Below, in pieces: positions 8,109-16,319 of a DNA stretch of 41,962 nucleotides. Location of the stretch: contig DDKQ01000086.1 in assembly GCA_002339355.1 (NCBI GenBank), positions 1-41,962 on the forward strand, read 5' to 3'. Each line of letters begins with the position of its first letter. Positions within the stretch are counted from its first letter, which is position 1. The notes under the pieces were generated by a model. That model did no database searches. It worked only from the letters and a program-made list of their open reading frames with translations, and was not told the origin of the DNA. This DNA is from Candidatus Subteraquimicrobium carltonvillense. Lineage in GTDB: Bacteria; Actinomycetota; Aquicultoria; Subteraquimicrobiales; Subteraquimicrobiaceae. A program made the translations under genes and the position numbers.

Positions 8109-9413
8109 ATGGCCACGTTGGTGACTAGGATCAAAGCGGGGGAAATCCCCGAAGAAATAAAGAGAGTAGCCCGGGAAGAAGGGGTAAATTTAAATTTGAT
8201 CCTTCAAAACATTACTCAAGGCAAAATCGTCATTCCCAGAAACATCAATCACCCCTCTGCCCGTCCCATAGGGATAGGAGAGGCTTTGCACACAAAAGTC
8301 AATGCAAATATCGGTACATCGGAGGATTTTCCCCTCATGGATGAGGAGCTTGAGAAACTTGAGGTAGCTGTAAAAGCTGGTGCTGATACCGTCATGGATT
8401 TGAGTACGGGGGGAGATTTAAACAAGATAAGGAGAGCGATAATTACCAAATCTTCCATCCCCATAGGCACAGTACCCATTTACCAAGCAGCCATAGATGC
8501 CAAGATTAAATACGGAAATATTGTAAAAATGACCCCGGACCATATCTTTAATGTCATAGAAGTCCAGGCAAGGGATGGCGTGGATTTCATGACCATTCAT
8601 TGTGGTGTCACCTGGAAGGCTCTTAACGCCTTAACTCAAGAAGGACGCATAACTGATGTGGTCAGCCGGGGGGGAGCATTTATAATCGGCTGGATGCTCC
8701 ACAACGATAAAGAGAATCCCCTCTATGAGCAATTCGATAGGTTACTTGAGATAGCAAAGAGGTACGATGTTACCTTAAGCCTTGGGGATGGCATGAGACC
8801 TGGATGCATAGCCGATGCCTCAGATAGAGCTCAAATTGAGGAGCTTTTAACCTTAGGGGAACTCGTGGATAGAGCGAGAGAAGCTGAAGTTCAGGTTATG
8901 GTCGAGGGTCCAGGTCACGTACCTCTTGACCAAATCGAGGCTACAGTAAAAATGGAGAAATCCATATGCAAGGATGCTCCTTTCTACGTTTTGGGACCGA
9001 TAGTTACTGATGTGGCACCCGGTTATGATCACATTACTTCTGCAATTGGCGGAGCGATCGCCGCTGCTTCAGGTGCCGATTTTCTGTGCTACGTGACTCC
9101 CCGAGAGCATCTTGGTCTTCCCACAATCAAAGATGTAAGAGAGGGTGTCATTGCTGCAAAAATTGCAGCCCATGCAGCCGACATCATTAAGGGTATCCCT
9201 GGTGCATCGGAGTGGGATTTACAGATGTCCAAGGCCAGAAAAGCCTTAGACTGGAAAAGACAAATGAAACTGGCTATCGATCCTGAAAAGGCTAGAAAAG
9301 CCCATGAGGAAAGAAAGGGTCCACAGGAGGATGTGTGCACGATGTGCGGAGAATTTTGTGCTATGAAGTTGGTAGCTGAATTCTTTAAATCGCCGCGAAT
9401 CAAAAGATGCTAA
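8109..9413 (+). CDS. thiC: Phosphomethylpyrimidine synthase (radical SAM, ThiC)
   Basis: Converts aminoimidazole ribotide to HMP phosphate through radical chemistry. It is 434 residues, ATG at 8109 with AAAGGAGG upstream. ThiC hallmarks include ARPIGIGEALHTKVNANIGT, GADTVMDLSTGGDL, MTIHCGVTWKAL, EGPGHVPLDQIE, and LGPIVTDVAPGYDHITSAIG. The C-terminal cluster CTMCGEFCAMK (C-x2-C-x4-C) binds the 4Fe-4S centre. The length matches the short bacterial/archaeal ThiC without the long N-terminal domain of enterobacterial ThiC (about 630 residues). Confidence 0.97.
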   Translation: MATLVTRIKAGEIPEEIKRVAREEGVNLNLILQNITQGKIVIPRNINHPSARPIGIGEALHTKVNANIGTSEDFPLMDEELEKLEVAVKAGADTVMDLSTGGDLNKIRRAIITKSSIPIGTVPIYQAAIDAKIKYGNIVKMTPDHIFNVIEVQARDGVDFMTIHCGVTWKALNALTQEGRITDVVSRGGAFIIGWMLHNDKENPLYEQFDRLLEIAKRYDVTLSLGDGMRPGCIADASDRAQIEELLTLGELVDRAREAEVQVMVEGPGHVPLDQIEATVKMEKSICKDAPFYVLGPIVTDVAPGYDHITSAIGGAIAAASGADFLCYVTPREHLGLPTIKDVREGVIAAKIAAHAADIIKGIPGASEWDLQMSKARKALDWKRQMKLAIDPEKARKAHEERKGPQEDVCTMCGEFCAMKLVAEFFKSPRIKRC

Positions 9414-9448
9414 AACTATAAAATCGAGGAAATGGACTGGTTGTCACC

Positions 9449-10462
9449 ATGCTCATCGAGGATATTGGCGAGTTTGGTCTTATAAGGAGAATTTCAAAGA
9501 TCGCTGCAGTAAAGGATAAGCGCATCATTGTTCCTATAGGAGACGACGCTGCGGTGGTGACTTCTGATCCAAATCTATTATTGGTCTTAACCTCCGATAT
9601 TCTAATCGAAGGTGTGCACTTTAAATTGGGCACTATTTCCCCAAATGAGCTCGGTTACAAGGCAATGGCCATAAATATCAGTGATATCGCTGCCATGGCT
9701 GGTATTCCTCGCTTTGCCTTAGTTTCTATGGGTTTAAAACCCAAAACAAGCGTGGAATTCGCCGAGGCGATCTACAGGGGGATGATGAAGGCAATACGCA
9801 AATACCGTTTAATACTAGTTGGGGGAGATACCACCGAAGCTCCCCACATAACCTTGAGCGTTACAATAATCGGCGAAGTTGAACCGGCATATCTTAGGAG
9901 AAGGAGCGAGGCTGCAATCGGAGATAAAATTTTAGTCACGGGGAGACTAGGTGCATCCAAAGCTGGATTAGAGCTACTTCTGAATCCTCAGTTTAAAGGT
10001 TCTTTTCGATACGAGAAGAGCTTAAGGAGAGCTCACTTAGTACCTATACCAAGGGTAGTCGAGGCAAGAATCGTTTCAAAGCATGGTGCTCATGCCATGG
10101 AGGATATAAGCGACGGGTTAGCGAGCGAGATTAATCACATCTGCGAGGAAAGTCGAGTGGGAGCAAGAATCCTTGCTTATCGAATTCCGGTGGCCAAGGG
10201 AGTAAGGGAAATAGCTTTGGCTTTGGGAAAGAAACCATTGGATTTTGCACTTTATGGTGGAGAGGACTACGAGATAGTGTTCACCGCACCTCCATCTAAA
10301 GCGGAAGAGATAAAGAATTACTTATTAGGGGAAACAGGCACCCTCGTTACGGAGGTTGGGGAAATCGTCGATCGAAAAGAGGGAATATGCTTAGTCAATA
10401 AAGAGGGAAAGGTTTCTCAGCTTACTACATTTGGCTATGAACATTTCAAGAAGAGGAGATAA
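9449..10462 (+). CDS. thiL: Thiamine-monophosphate kinase
   Basis: Phosphorylates thiamine monophosphate to thiamine diphosphate, the last step of the pathway and the source of the riboswitch ligand. It is 337 residues. Motifs are PIGDDAAVV, TSDILIEGVHF, NISDIAAMAG, LVGGDTTEAPHITLSVTIIG, AMEDISDGLASEINHIC and ALYGGEDYEIVFT. The metal- and ATP-binding aspartates are all visible. The ribosome site before the ATG at 9449 is weak, the only poor one in this operon. Confidence 0.95.
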   Translation: MLIEDIGEFGLIRRISKIAAVKDKRIIVPIGDDAAVVTSDPNLLLVLTSDILIEGVHFKLGTISPNELGYKAMAINISDIAAMAGIPRFALVSMGLKPKTSVEFAEAIYRGMMKAIRKYRLILVGGDTTEAPHITLSVTIIGEVEPAYLRRRSEAAIGDKILVTGRLGASKAGLELLLNPQFKGSFRYEKSLRRAHLVPIPRVVEARIVSKHGAHAMEDISDGLASEINHICEESRVGARILAYRIPVAKGVREIALALGKKPLDFALYGGEDYEIVFTAPPSKAEEIKNYLLGETGTLVTEVGEIVDRKEGICLVNKEGKVSQLTTFGYEHFKKRR

Positions 10463-10465
10463 AAA

Positions 10466-11254
10466 ATGCAAATCAGGAAGGTGCTCACCATAGGAGGTTC
10501 GGATCCAAGTGGGGGAGCGGGAATACAAGCCGATATTTTCAGCCTCCTTGAACTAGGGATTTTTCCTCTCTCCGTGATAACATCGGTTACTGCTCAAAAT
10601 AGCTCCGGGATAATGACCATCCATAATGTTTCTCACCAAATCGTCGGTGATCAAATTAGGGCAATTCTCACCGATGCCAGGCCGGATGCAGCTAAAATAG
10701 GAATGCTGGGAACGAGGGAAAATGTTAAAACCATTGCGGAAATTTTTGAGGATTATGGGGTTGAAAACCTCGTGGTGGATCCGATTATTGAGGCCACCGA
10801 TGGTACCATTCTTTTGGGACCAAGTGGTTCTTCCCTGATGAGGGTTCGTCTCTTCCCACTGGCGAAAGTGGTGACACCAAACATCCCCGAGGCTCAAAAA
10901 TTGGCGGGATTTCCCATAAGGGATTTTGACGACATGCGAAGAGCTGCTCAGGCGATTCACCTTTTTGGATCCGAGTGGGTATTGATTAAAGGAGGACATC
11001 TTGAGGGAGAAAAGTGCATGGATATCCTGTGGAATGGAACCACATATTACGAATACATACACAAAAAAGTGGAGTCAAATGTCCGAGGGACGGGTTGCGT
11101 TTTTTCCTCCGCTTTGGCAGCTCACCTTGCTCAGGGTGTGGAAGTCCCAAAAGCCGTCGAACTAGCAGAGGAATATGTACTTCAAAAAATCAAATCCGCT
11201 TATTTAATAGGTAAAGGAAGATCCCAAATTTTGCCAATGGCCATCAAGAGGTGA
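10466..11254 (+). CDS. thiD: Hydroxymethylpyrimidine/phosphomethylpyrimidine kinase
   Basis: Phosphorylates HMP phosphate to HMP pyrophosphate for ThiE. It is 262 residues, ATG at 10466 with AGAGGAG upstream, 3 nt after thiL. Ribokinase-fold motifs are TIGGSDPSGGAGIQADI at the N-terminus, the substrate segment TSVTAQNSSGI, PNIPEAQKLAG, and the anion hole VRGTGCVFSSALAAHLAQG with the conserved GTGC. It is last in the thiamine operon and converges on rpmB with 25 nt between the stops. It lacks the extra C-terminal ThiN domain seen in archaeal fusions. Confidence 0.95.
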   Translation: MQIRKVLTIGGSDPSGGAGIQADIFSLLELGIFPLSVITSVTAQNSSGIMTIHNVSHQIVGDQIRAILTDARPDAAKIGMLGTRENVKTIAEIFEDYGVENLVVDPIIEATDGTILLGPSGSSLMRVRLFPLAKVVTPNIPEAQKLAGFPIRDFDDMRRAAQAIHLFGSEWVLIKGGHLEGEKCMDILWNGTTYYEYIHKKVESNVRGTGCVFSSALAAHLAQGVEVPKAVELAEEYVLQKIKSAYLIGKGRSQILPMAIKR

Positions 11255-11279
11255 GTTTCAAGTCCAACTTTGCTTCCAC

Positions 11280-11468
11280 TCAAGCTCTTACAACTTTGCC
11301 TGCCTTAAGACATTTGGTACAAACACTTATCTTTCTTGGCGAGCCATCTATTATCGCTCGAACCTTTCTTAAGTTTGGACTCCACCGCCGGGGAGTTTTT
11401 CGATGCGAATGGCTGATCCTATACCCAAAGGATGGTCCCTTACCGCAAATTTCACACCTTCTTGCCAT
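11280..11468 (-). CDS. rpmB: 50S ribosomal protein L28
   Basis: A 62-residue ribosomal protein with the L28 pattern MARRCEICGKGPSFGYRISH, then TPRRWSPNLRKVRA and CTKCLKAGKV. It is the zinc-binding (C+) form, with two CxxC pairs at each end. It stands alone on the minus strand. A GGGAGTG ribosome site precedes the ATG. In many Gram-positive genomes rpmB lies just upstream of the recG region in this divergent orientation, as here. Confidence 0.96.
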   Translation of the reverse strand: MARRCEICGKGPSFGYRISHSHRKTPRRWSPNLRKVRAIIDGSPRKISVCTKCLKAGKVVRA

Positions 11469-11831
11469 TTCTACACTCCCAATATAATGATTACACAGAT
11501 TTTATTAGATTACACAGATCAAAAACAAATCTTTTAATCTGGCAGCTCTTATTGCCGAAATTAACCAACTTTAACCCTTCTTTGTTAAAAGCTAATTTAA
11601 GTGCATTATGATATATCTTCTCATTGAATCCTGGCCCTAACTCAGAGTGAACTCGATAACAACAGGCTATAATTCGTTCGGTAAGAAATCAGACATAGGC
11701 AATTAAAATCCCCAAAAGGATAACACCCTCCCAACATTTTGGCAAGAAAATACCTCCCTTTGAGGGTCAATGATTATGATATATAATAAATTTGGTAATC
11801 CTTGGTGGTTCTCGATGGGAAGGAGAGATCC
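11469..11831. other. Intergenic region with a short direct repeat and a promoter
   Basis: This 363-nt gap between divergent rpmB and the DUF1858 gene shows no convincing coding sequence. It holds two copies of GATTACACAGAT (11489-11500 and 11508-11519) right beside the rpmB start, AT-rich low-complexity sequence, a lone TATAAT near 11671, and the promoter described at 11760. No tRNA or known structured RNA was recognised. Confidence 0.5.
11760..11787 (+). promoter_or_regulatory. Predicted promoter for the DUF1858-recG operon
   Basis: TTGAGG at 11760-11765 and TATAAT at 11782-11787 with a 16-nt spacer, about 45 nt before the DUF1858 start codon. Confidence 0.5.
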
Positions 11832-12059
11832 ATGCAATTCAACAAGGAGATGAGAATTCGAGAAGCTCTCCTAGCACACCCAAGGGCAAGGGAAATCTTC
11901 ATAAAGCATGGCATGGGATGTATCGCTTGTGTAGCAGCAACTATGGAAAGCATTGAAATTGGGGCCTTAATGCACGGTGTAGATGTAGATGCAATCGTGA
12001 AAGATTTAAATGACTTGGAGTCCATCGATGATAATAAACAAAGCAAGAATTACTCCTAG
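11832..12059 (+). CDS. DUF1858 domain protein
   Basis: A 75-residue protein starting at the ATG at 11832, with AAGGAG upstream; an in-frame extension back to 11802 is less likely. The domain pattern is MRIREALLAHPRAREIFIKH followed by GMGCIACVAATMESIEIGA, with the C-x2-C pair typical of DUF1858. This family is often fused to or near hybrid-cluster or redox proteins in anaerobes and may bind a small ligand or form a disulfide; the exact role is unknown. It precedes recG by 58 nt. Confidence 0.8.
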   Translation: MQFNKEMRIREALLAHPRAREIFIKHGMGCIACVAATMESIEIGALMHGVDVDAIVKDLNDLESIDDNKQSKNYS

Positions 12060-12117
12060 GATGCTTGGGTGTGTTCAATTCACCTTTGAGTAAAGGTGGA
12101 ATCATAAGGAGGAAATT

Positions 12118-14541
12118 TTGGAGGCAGGCTCCGTCCACGGTATCTTTAAAGCTCTAGCGTTAGAGAAAAGGTTAGGAGCTCAAAATAATGCAGTAATCGG
12201 AGGTTTTGGTAGTTATTTAAAAAATAAGGAGAGTATTATATCAAGAAATCTGGATGAGCAATTTCCCGAGGCATTTCGGAATTATTCGAAGATTTCAATT
12301 CCGGATCGATTAATCTTACTGAATAGATTTGATTCTACAAAATTCCTTCTCAATGAATCTCTTCCGAAGCGAAGATTATCTCACAACCAGAGTTTCCTCG
12401 ACTCCCCCGTTCGCTCATTAAAATACGTGGGGGCTGCCAATGCTCGGTATCTAAAACGACTCAATATTGAGGATATCGAGGATTTATTATATCATTTCCC
12501 CCACCGCTATTTAAATCTGGCCAAGTTGAGGGCGATTTCCGATGTTAAAGTGGGAGAAGAAGTCACCGTAGTGGGCGTTGTACGAGCCATCCGCCGGGTT
12601 AAAGGACGTAGGGGCACTCGAGTGTTAAACATTGGAATTTATGATGGGACGGCTTACCTTTATGGAGTATGGTTCTCAAAAGCCCCCGCTCGATATGACT
12701 ATCAGAACTCCATTGCTGAAAGATTAAGGGAAGGAACAATCGTTGCCCTCAGTGGAAAAGTTTCCTACAGGTTTGGACAGTTACAGATCGAAAGTCCGCT
12801 CTTCGATATTCTCGACGAGAAGATGGATTTAGGACAGGATACCATTCACACCAGTAGGATCGTGCCCTTACATCCAGCCACACAGAAACTTTCAGTAGGT
12901 ATGATACGTCGAATTATAAAATGCCTGATAGACAATTATGCAGATTTACCTGATGCTCTTCCAGCCTGGCTCCGTGTAAAGTTTGATTTACCCCCCAGAT
13001 CCCTCGCCCTTCAAGAAATTCATTTCCCAACTACGGAATCCTTATGCCATAGGGCAAGATCGAGACTCTTATTTGAGGAGCTTTTCCTGATGCAACTTGG
13101 CTTAGCCATTCGAAAAAAGCGTTTGGAGCGAGAGACCAATGGAATCAGGCATATCATCGAAGGCGAGCTCCTAAAGAATTTTTATTCATCATTGCCTTAC
13201 GAACTAACCGGAGATCAAAAAAGAGCAATCGCCGAGATACAGGAAGACTTAGCCAGTCCCCATCCCATGAATCGACTTTTGCAAGGAGAAGTGGGATCGG
13301 GAAAGACCGTTGTTGCTGTAGCCGCAATGCTTATCACCATCCAAAATGGGCATCAGGGAGCAATAATGGCTCCCACCGAGGTTTTAGCCGAGCAACATTT
13401 CCACAAAATTAGAGATTTGGTAGAGTCCCTTGGTATTAGAGTAACCCTGCTTACTGGGAGTACATCCCCCAAAGAGAAAGGGGAGATTCAAGAGAAAATC
13501 CGCCAAGGAGAGGTGCATCTCGTCGTGGGCACCCATTCCCTAATTCAAGAAGGAGTTCAGTTTAAATCTTTGGGATTGGCGGTAATCGATGAACAACATC
13601 GATTCGGGGTGAGGCAAAGAGTGAACTTAAAGGAAAAGGCCCCAAAACATGGCGGGCGAGGATATAATCCAGATGTTCTCATCATGACGGCTACTCCGAT
13701 CCCTCGAACGCTTTCCCTCACTCTCTACGGCGATTTAGATGTATCCATCATTCGTGAACTTCCCAAGGGAAGAAAGCTAGCGGAACATGTGGAAACCATC
13801 ATTTGTGATCGCGAACATCGACGGTGGGCTTATGAGAGGATGAAAAGCGAAATAAAGCGAGGGCGACAGGGCTATATCATTTGTCCTCTAATTGAGGAGT
13901 CCGATAAATTAGAGGACCTGCCTGCCGGCAGGCAGGTAAAAGCGGTGATGGAAGAAGTCGAGAGGCTTAGAACTCAAATCTTCCCCGACTTAAGAGTTGG
14001 TTTCATCCACGGCAAGCTTAAACCTGCGGAGAAGGAAGAAGTCATGCGAAAGTTCCGAGATGGTTCACTGGATATACTCATCTCGACGACGGTCATAGAA
14101 GTGGGCATCGATGTACCCAATGCCTCAGTCATGATAATCGAGGACGCTGAACGGTTCGGTCTGGCTCAACTGCATCAATTAAGAGGTAGAGTCGGTAGGG
14201 GAAAGTATAAATCTTACTGCATCCTCTTCGCCGATCCGGTTACTGATGAAGGCAAAAGACGCATTGAGGCCATTGGAAATATTATCGATGGTTTTAAACT
14301 CGCCGAAGCCGATCTTGAAATCCGTGGCGAAGGTGAGCTTTTTGGTACCCGTCAATCGGGTCTGCCCGATTTAAAACTGGCTAAACTCACAAGGGATATC
14401 GACATCCTCTTAAAAGCCAGAAAAGAGGCATTTGAATTGGTTAAAGGTGACCCCAATTTATCCCAACCGGAACATCGTTTATTGTTAGGCGAGGTAAAAA
14501 GGAAATTTGCGGCTAATTTAGAGTGGCTATTCCACAGCTAA
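12118..14541 (+). CDS. recG: ATP-dependent DNA helicase RecG
   Basis: Branch-migration helicase that remodels stalled forks and Holliday junctions. It is 807 residues with a TTG start (12118) behind AAGGAGG. An N-terminal extension of about 100 residues, longer than in E. coli RecG (693), precedes the wedge/OB domain (about 95-270; LLYHFPHRYLNL, VTVVGVVRAIR). The helicase core has Walker A LLQGEVGSGKTVVAVAA, the DEQH box VIDEQHRFG, TATPIPRTL, and motif VI QLRGRVGRG. A 22-bp palindrome (13916-13937) adds the in-frame peptide DLPAGRQ between EESDKLE and VKAVMEEVERL, where other RecGs have no insertion. The reading frame is intact. Confidence 0.96.
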   Translation: MEAGSVHGIFKALALEKRLGAQNNAVIGGFGSYLKNKESIISRNLDEQFPEAFRNYSKISIPDRLILLNRFDSTKFLLNESLPKRRLSHNQSFLDSPVRSLKYVGAANARYLKRLNIEDIEDLLYHFPHRYLNLAKLRAISDVKVGEEVTVVGVVRAIRRVKGRRGTRVLNIGIYDGTAYLYGVWFSKAPARYDYQNSIAERLREGTIVALSGKVSYRFGQLQIESPLFDILDEKMDLGQDTIHTSRIVPLHPATQKLSVGMIRRIIKCLIDNYADLPDALPAWLRVKFDLPPRSLALQEIHFPTTESLCHRARSRLLFEELFLMQLGLAIRKKRLERETNGIRHIIEGELLKNFYSSLPYELTGDQKRAIAEIQEDLASPHPMNRLLQGEVGSGKTVVAVAAMLITIQNGHQGAIMAPTEVLAEQHFHKIRDLVESLGIRVTLLTGSTSPKEKGEIQEKIRQGEVHLVVGTHSLIQEGVQFKSLGLAVIDEQHRFGVRQRVNLKEKAPKHGGRGYNPDVLIMTATPIPRTLSLTLYGDLDVSIIRELPKGRKLAEHVETIICDREHRRWAYERMKSEIKRGRQGYIICPLIEESDKLEDLPAGRQVKAVMEEVERLRTQIFPDLRVGFIHGKLKPAEKEEVMRKFRDGSLDILISTTVIEVGIDVPNASVMIIEDAERFGLAQLHQLRGRVGRGKYKSYCILFADPVTDEGKRRIEAIGNIIDGFKLAEADLEIRGEGELFGTRQSGLPDLKLAKLTRDIDILLKARKEAFELVKGDPNLSQPEHRLLLGEVKRKFAANLEWLFHS
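13916..13937. repeat. GC-rich palindromic repeat inserted in frame in recG
   Basis: A perfect 22-bp palindrome with half-site ACCTGCCTGCC. It encodes LPAGRQ in the recG frame, in a loop between helicase motifs where the surrounding sequence aligns well with other RecGs without it. A relative of the same family lies at 30741-30765 and a fragment at 31299-31317. Confidence 0.8.
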
Positions 14542-14561
14542 TATAAACGAACTGATTTTAG

Positions 14562-15137
14562 ATGAGGGTTATTGCAGGTATTGCGAGGGGAAGGAAATTA
14601 GTAGCTCCAAGGGGAAGAGAGGTACGTCCCACTGCGGATAGGATAAAGGAGGCGCTCTTTGATATCCTTGGAGAAAAAGTCAAGGAATCCAAAGTCCTTG
14701 ATTTATATGCGGGGGCGGGTAGCCTTGGTATCGAAGCCTTGAGTAGGGGAGCGGAATTTGCGGTTTTTGTGGATGATAATCCCTCCTCAATTCGGGCTTT
14801 AAAGAGAAATTTAGAACACACGGGTTTTTCCCAAAAAGCTAGAATCCTTAAGAATAAGGTTGAGGAAATTGTTAAACGTCTACTTGAGGAAAATGAAGAA
14901 TTTAATTTGATTTTTCTAGACCCTCCCTATAAAATTAACGTTGTCGAATTAAATTCAGTCCTTAACAAAATCGCAGGTTTTCTGGCTCCTGAAGGAGTAG
15001 CGGTTTTAGAACATTCTTCTCGCAGGGCTCCGATTCCCAATGAAAATTTGGAAATTCAATTTACTCGGAGATATGGGGATACGGCGTTGAGTTTTTACAG
15101 TAAGATCAAATGTAGCGAACATCCCAGGTGCAAATGA
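14562..15137 (+). CDS. rsmD: 16S rRNA (guanine966-N2)-methyltransferase
   Basis: Methylates G966 of 16S rRNA. It is 191 residues; start MRVIAGIARGRKL is typical. SAM-binding motif I is VLDLYAGAGSLGIEALSRGA, and the catalytic N2-guanine motif is DPPY in NLIFLDPPYK. The preceding PTADRIKEALFDIL segment is characteristic of RsmD. It starts 20 nt after recG and precedes coaD, the common Gram-positive order. The C-terminus runs a few residues past the usual end. Confidence 0.94.
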   Translation: MRVIAGIARGRKLVAPRGREVRPTADRIKEALFDILGEKVKESKVLDLYAGAGSLGIEALSRGAEFAVFVDDNPSSIRALKRNLEHTGFSQKARILKNKVEEIVKRLLEENEEFNLIFLDPPYKINVVELNSVLNKIAGFLAPEGVAVLEHSSRRAPIPNENLEIQFTRRYGDTALSFYSKIKCSEHPRCK

Positions 15138-15195
15138 GAAAATAGATATAAATTCCACAAAGGCGAGGGAGAAATTTGAATTTAAGGAGGCCACC

Positions 15196-15693
15196 ATGCG
15201 AGTAGCAGTTTGTCCAGGAAGTTTTGATCCCATTACCACAGGACACCTGGATATAATCGAAAGAGCCCTTAATCTTTACGATAAAGTCGTAGTGGGTATA
15301 GCTAAAAGCCCTCCCAAAAAGCCACTTTTCTCATTGGAGGAAAGAATAAGATTTGCAACGAACGCCACCTCAGGCATGAAGAATGTCGTCGTCGATACCT
15401 TTGATACTTTAGTTGTTGAATTTGCCAGGAAACACAATGCTCATGTAATAATTAGGGGTTTGAGAGCAGTCTCCGATTTTGAACACGAATTTCAAATGGC
15501 TCAACTCAATCGAAAGCTCGATCCCACAATTGAAACTCTATTCATGATGGCTAGCCCAGAATGTGCCTACTTGAGTTCCAGTGCTGTAAAGGAGATAGCC
15601 GAATACGGCGGTTGCGTCAAAGGACTTGTTCCTTCGGAAGTTGAAGAGAGCTTGCTCAAAGTACACTCTCCATCAAAGAGAGGGGGTCTATAA
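15196..15693 (+). CDS. coaD: Pantetheine-phosphate adenylyltransferase
   Basis: Transfers AMP from ATP to 4'-phosphopantetheine, the penultimate step of coenzyme A synthesis, which in turn feeds the acyl carrier protein encoded downstream. It is 165 residues, ATG at 15196 with AAGGAGG upstream. Motifs are CPGSFDPITTGHLDIIERA (the nucleotidyltransferase T/HxGH site), VIIRGLRAVSDFEHEFQMA and YLSSSAVKEIAEYGG. The last roughly 15 residues extend beyond the family norm. Confidence 0.96.
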   Translation: MRVAVCPGSFDPITTGHLDIIERALNLYDKVVVGIAKSPPKKPLFSLEERIRFATNATSGMKNVVVDTFDTLVVEFARKHNAHVIIRGLRAVSDFEHEFQMAQLNRKLDPTIETLFMMASPECAYLSSSAVKEIAEYGGCVKGLVPSEVEESLLKVHSPSKRGGL

Positions 15694-15695
15694 CC

Positions 15696-16154
15696 ATGGA
15701 TATCATGGCTCTAATCGACAAATTGGAAGATCTTATCGCTCGTGGCAAAAAGGTTCCACTCAGTTCGAGCGTTGTAATCAGCGAACAAAAGCTTTATGAA
15801 ATCATTGATCAGGTGCGGGGTACGCTTCCCGAAGAGTTAAAACAAGCTCGCTGGATTGTAAAGGAAAGACAGGAGATGCTGGCGGAGGCGGAGAAGGAAG
15901 CGAATCGCATCATAGATGAGGCTAGACAGAAGGCACAAGCCATCACATCCGAAACCGAAATCGTAAAATTGGCTGAGCAAAAAGCGGTGGAAATCATTGA
16001 AATGGCCAGAGCAAAGGAGAGAGAAATTCGATTAGGCGCTGAGGATTATGCTGATGAGATGCTCGCCAATCTAGAGGTAAATCTGGGAAAACTCCTCACA
16101 GCCGTGCAAAGAGGAAGAGATAGACTTCAAGGGAAGATGGAATCCAAAAGCTAA
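15696..16154 (+). CDS. SepIVA/DivIVA-like coiled-coil protein
   Basis: A 152-residue, mostly helical protein starting 2 nt after coaD behind GAGGGGG. It resembles mycobacterial SepIVA (Rv2927c), a septation and cell-elongation factor, at both ends. At the N-terminus it has ARGKKVPLSSSVVISEQKLY, then EIIDQVRGTLPEELKQAR and AEAEKEANRIIDEARQKA. At the C-terminus it has YADEMLANLEVNLGKLLTAV followed by QRGRDRL. It is about 90 residues shorter than SepIVA because the central repeat-like coiled coil is short. The location before yceD matches actinobacteria, where SepIVA neighbours yceD and rnc. The homology was judged from memory of the family, so function is inferred. Confidence 0.7.
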   Translation: MDIMALIDKLEDLIARGKKVPLSSSVVISEQKLYEIIDQVRGTLPEELKQARWIVKERQEMLAEAEKEANRIIDEARQKAQAITSETEIVKLAEQKAVEIIEMARAKEREIRLGAEDYADEMLANLEVNLGKLLTAVQRGRDRLQGKMESKS

Positions 16155-16204
16155 AAGTTCCTTTTTATCGGTGATAAAACCTTTATTTTCCCGATCTTAA
16201 TTTC

Positions 16205-16244
16205 AAAGTTCTTGTGTGTCCTTCCCCTTCCACAAGAACTTTTT
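16205..16244 (+). terminator. Intrinsic terminator after the recG-coaD operon
   Basis: A perfect 12-bp inverted repeat (AAAGTTCTTGTG at 16205-16216, complement at 16231-16242) with a 14-nt pyrimidine-rich loop and a following T-run. It separates the SepIVA-like gene from the promoter of the yceD/fatty-acid operon. Confidence 0.85.
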
Positions 16245-16262
16245 CGATTTTTTGGGATTAAA

Positions 16263-16291
16263 CTTTAACGGATGCAAGATTATGGTATAAT
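16263..16291 (+). promoter_or_regulatory. Extended -10 promoter of the yceD-fab operon
   Basis: TATAAT at 16286-16291 is preceded by TGG, giving an extended -10 element; the -35 region is weak (TTTAAC near 16264). The yceD ATG follows 28 nt later. The position right after a strong terminator supports it. Confidence 0.65.
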
Positions 16292-16319
16292 TTTTGTCTA
16301 ATGAGGAAAGGAGAAAAAA

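Noticed and set aside
11489..11519. GATTACACAGAT pair as the start of a CRISPR or iteron array
   Set aside because: Only two copies, 19 nt apart, with no further repeats; too few for an array or an origin.
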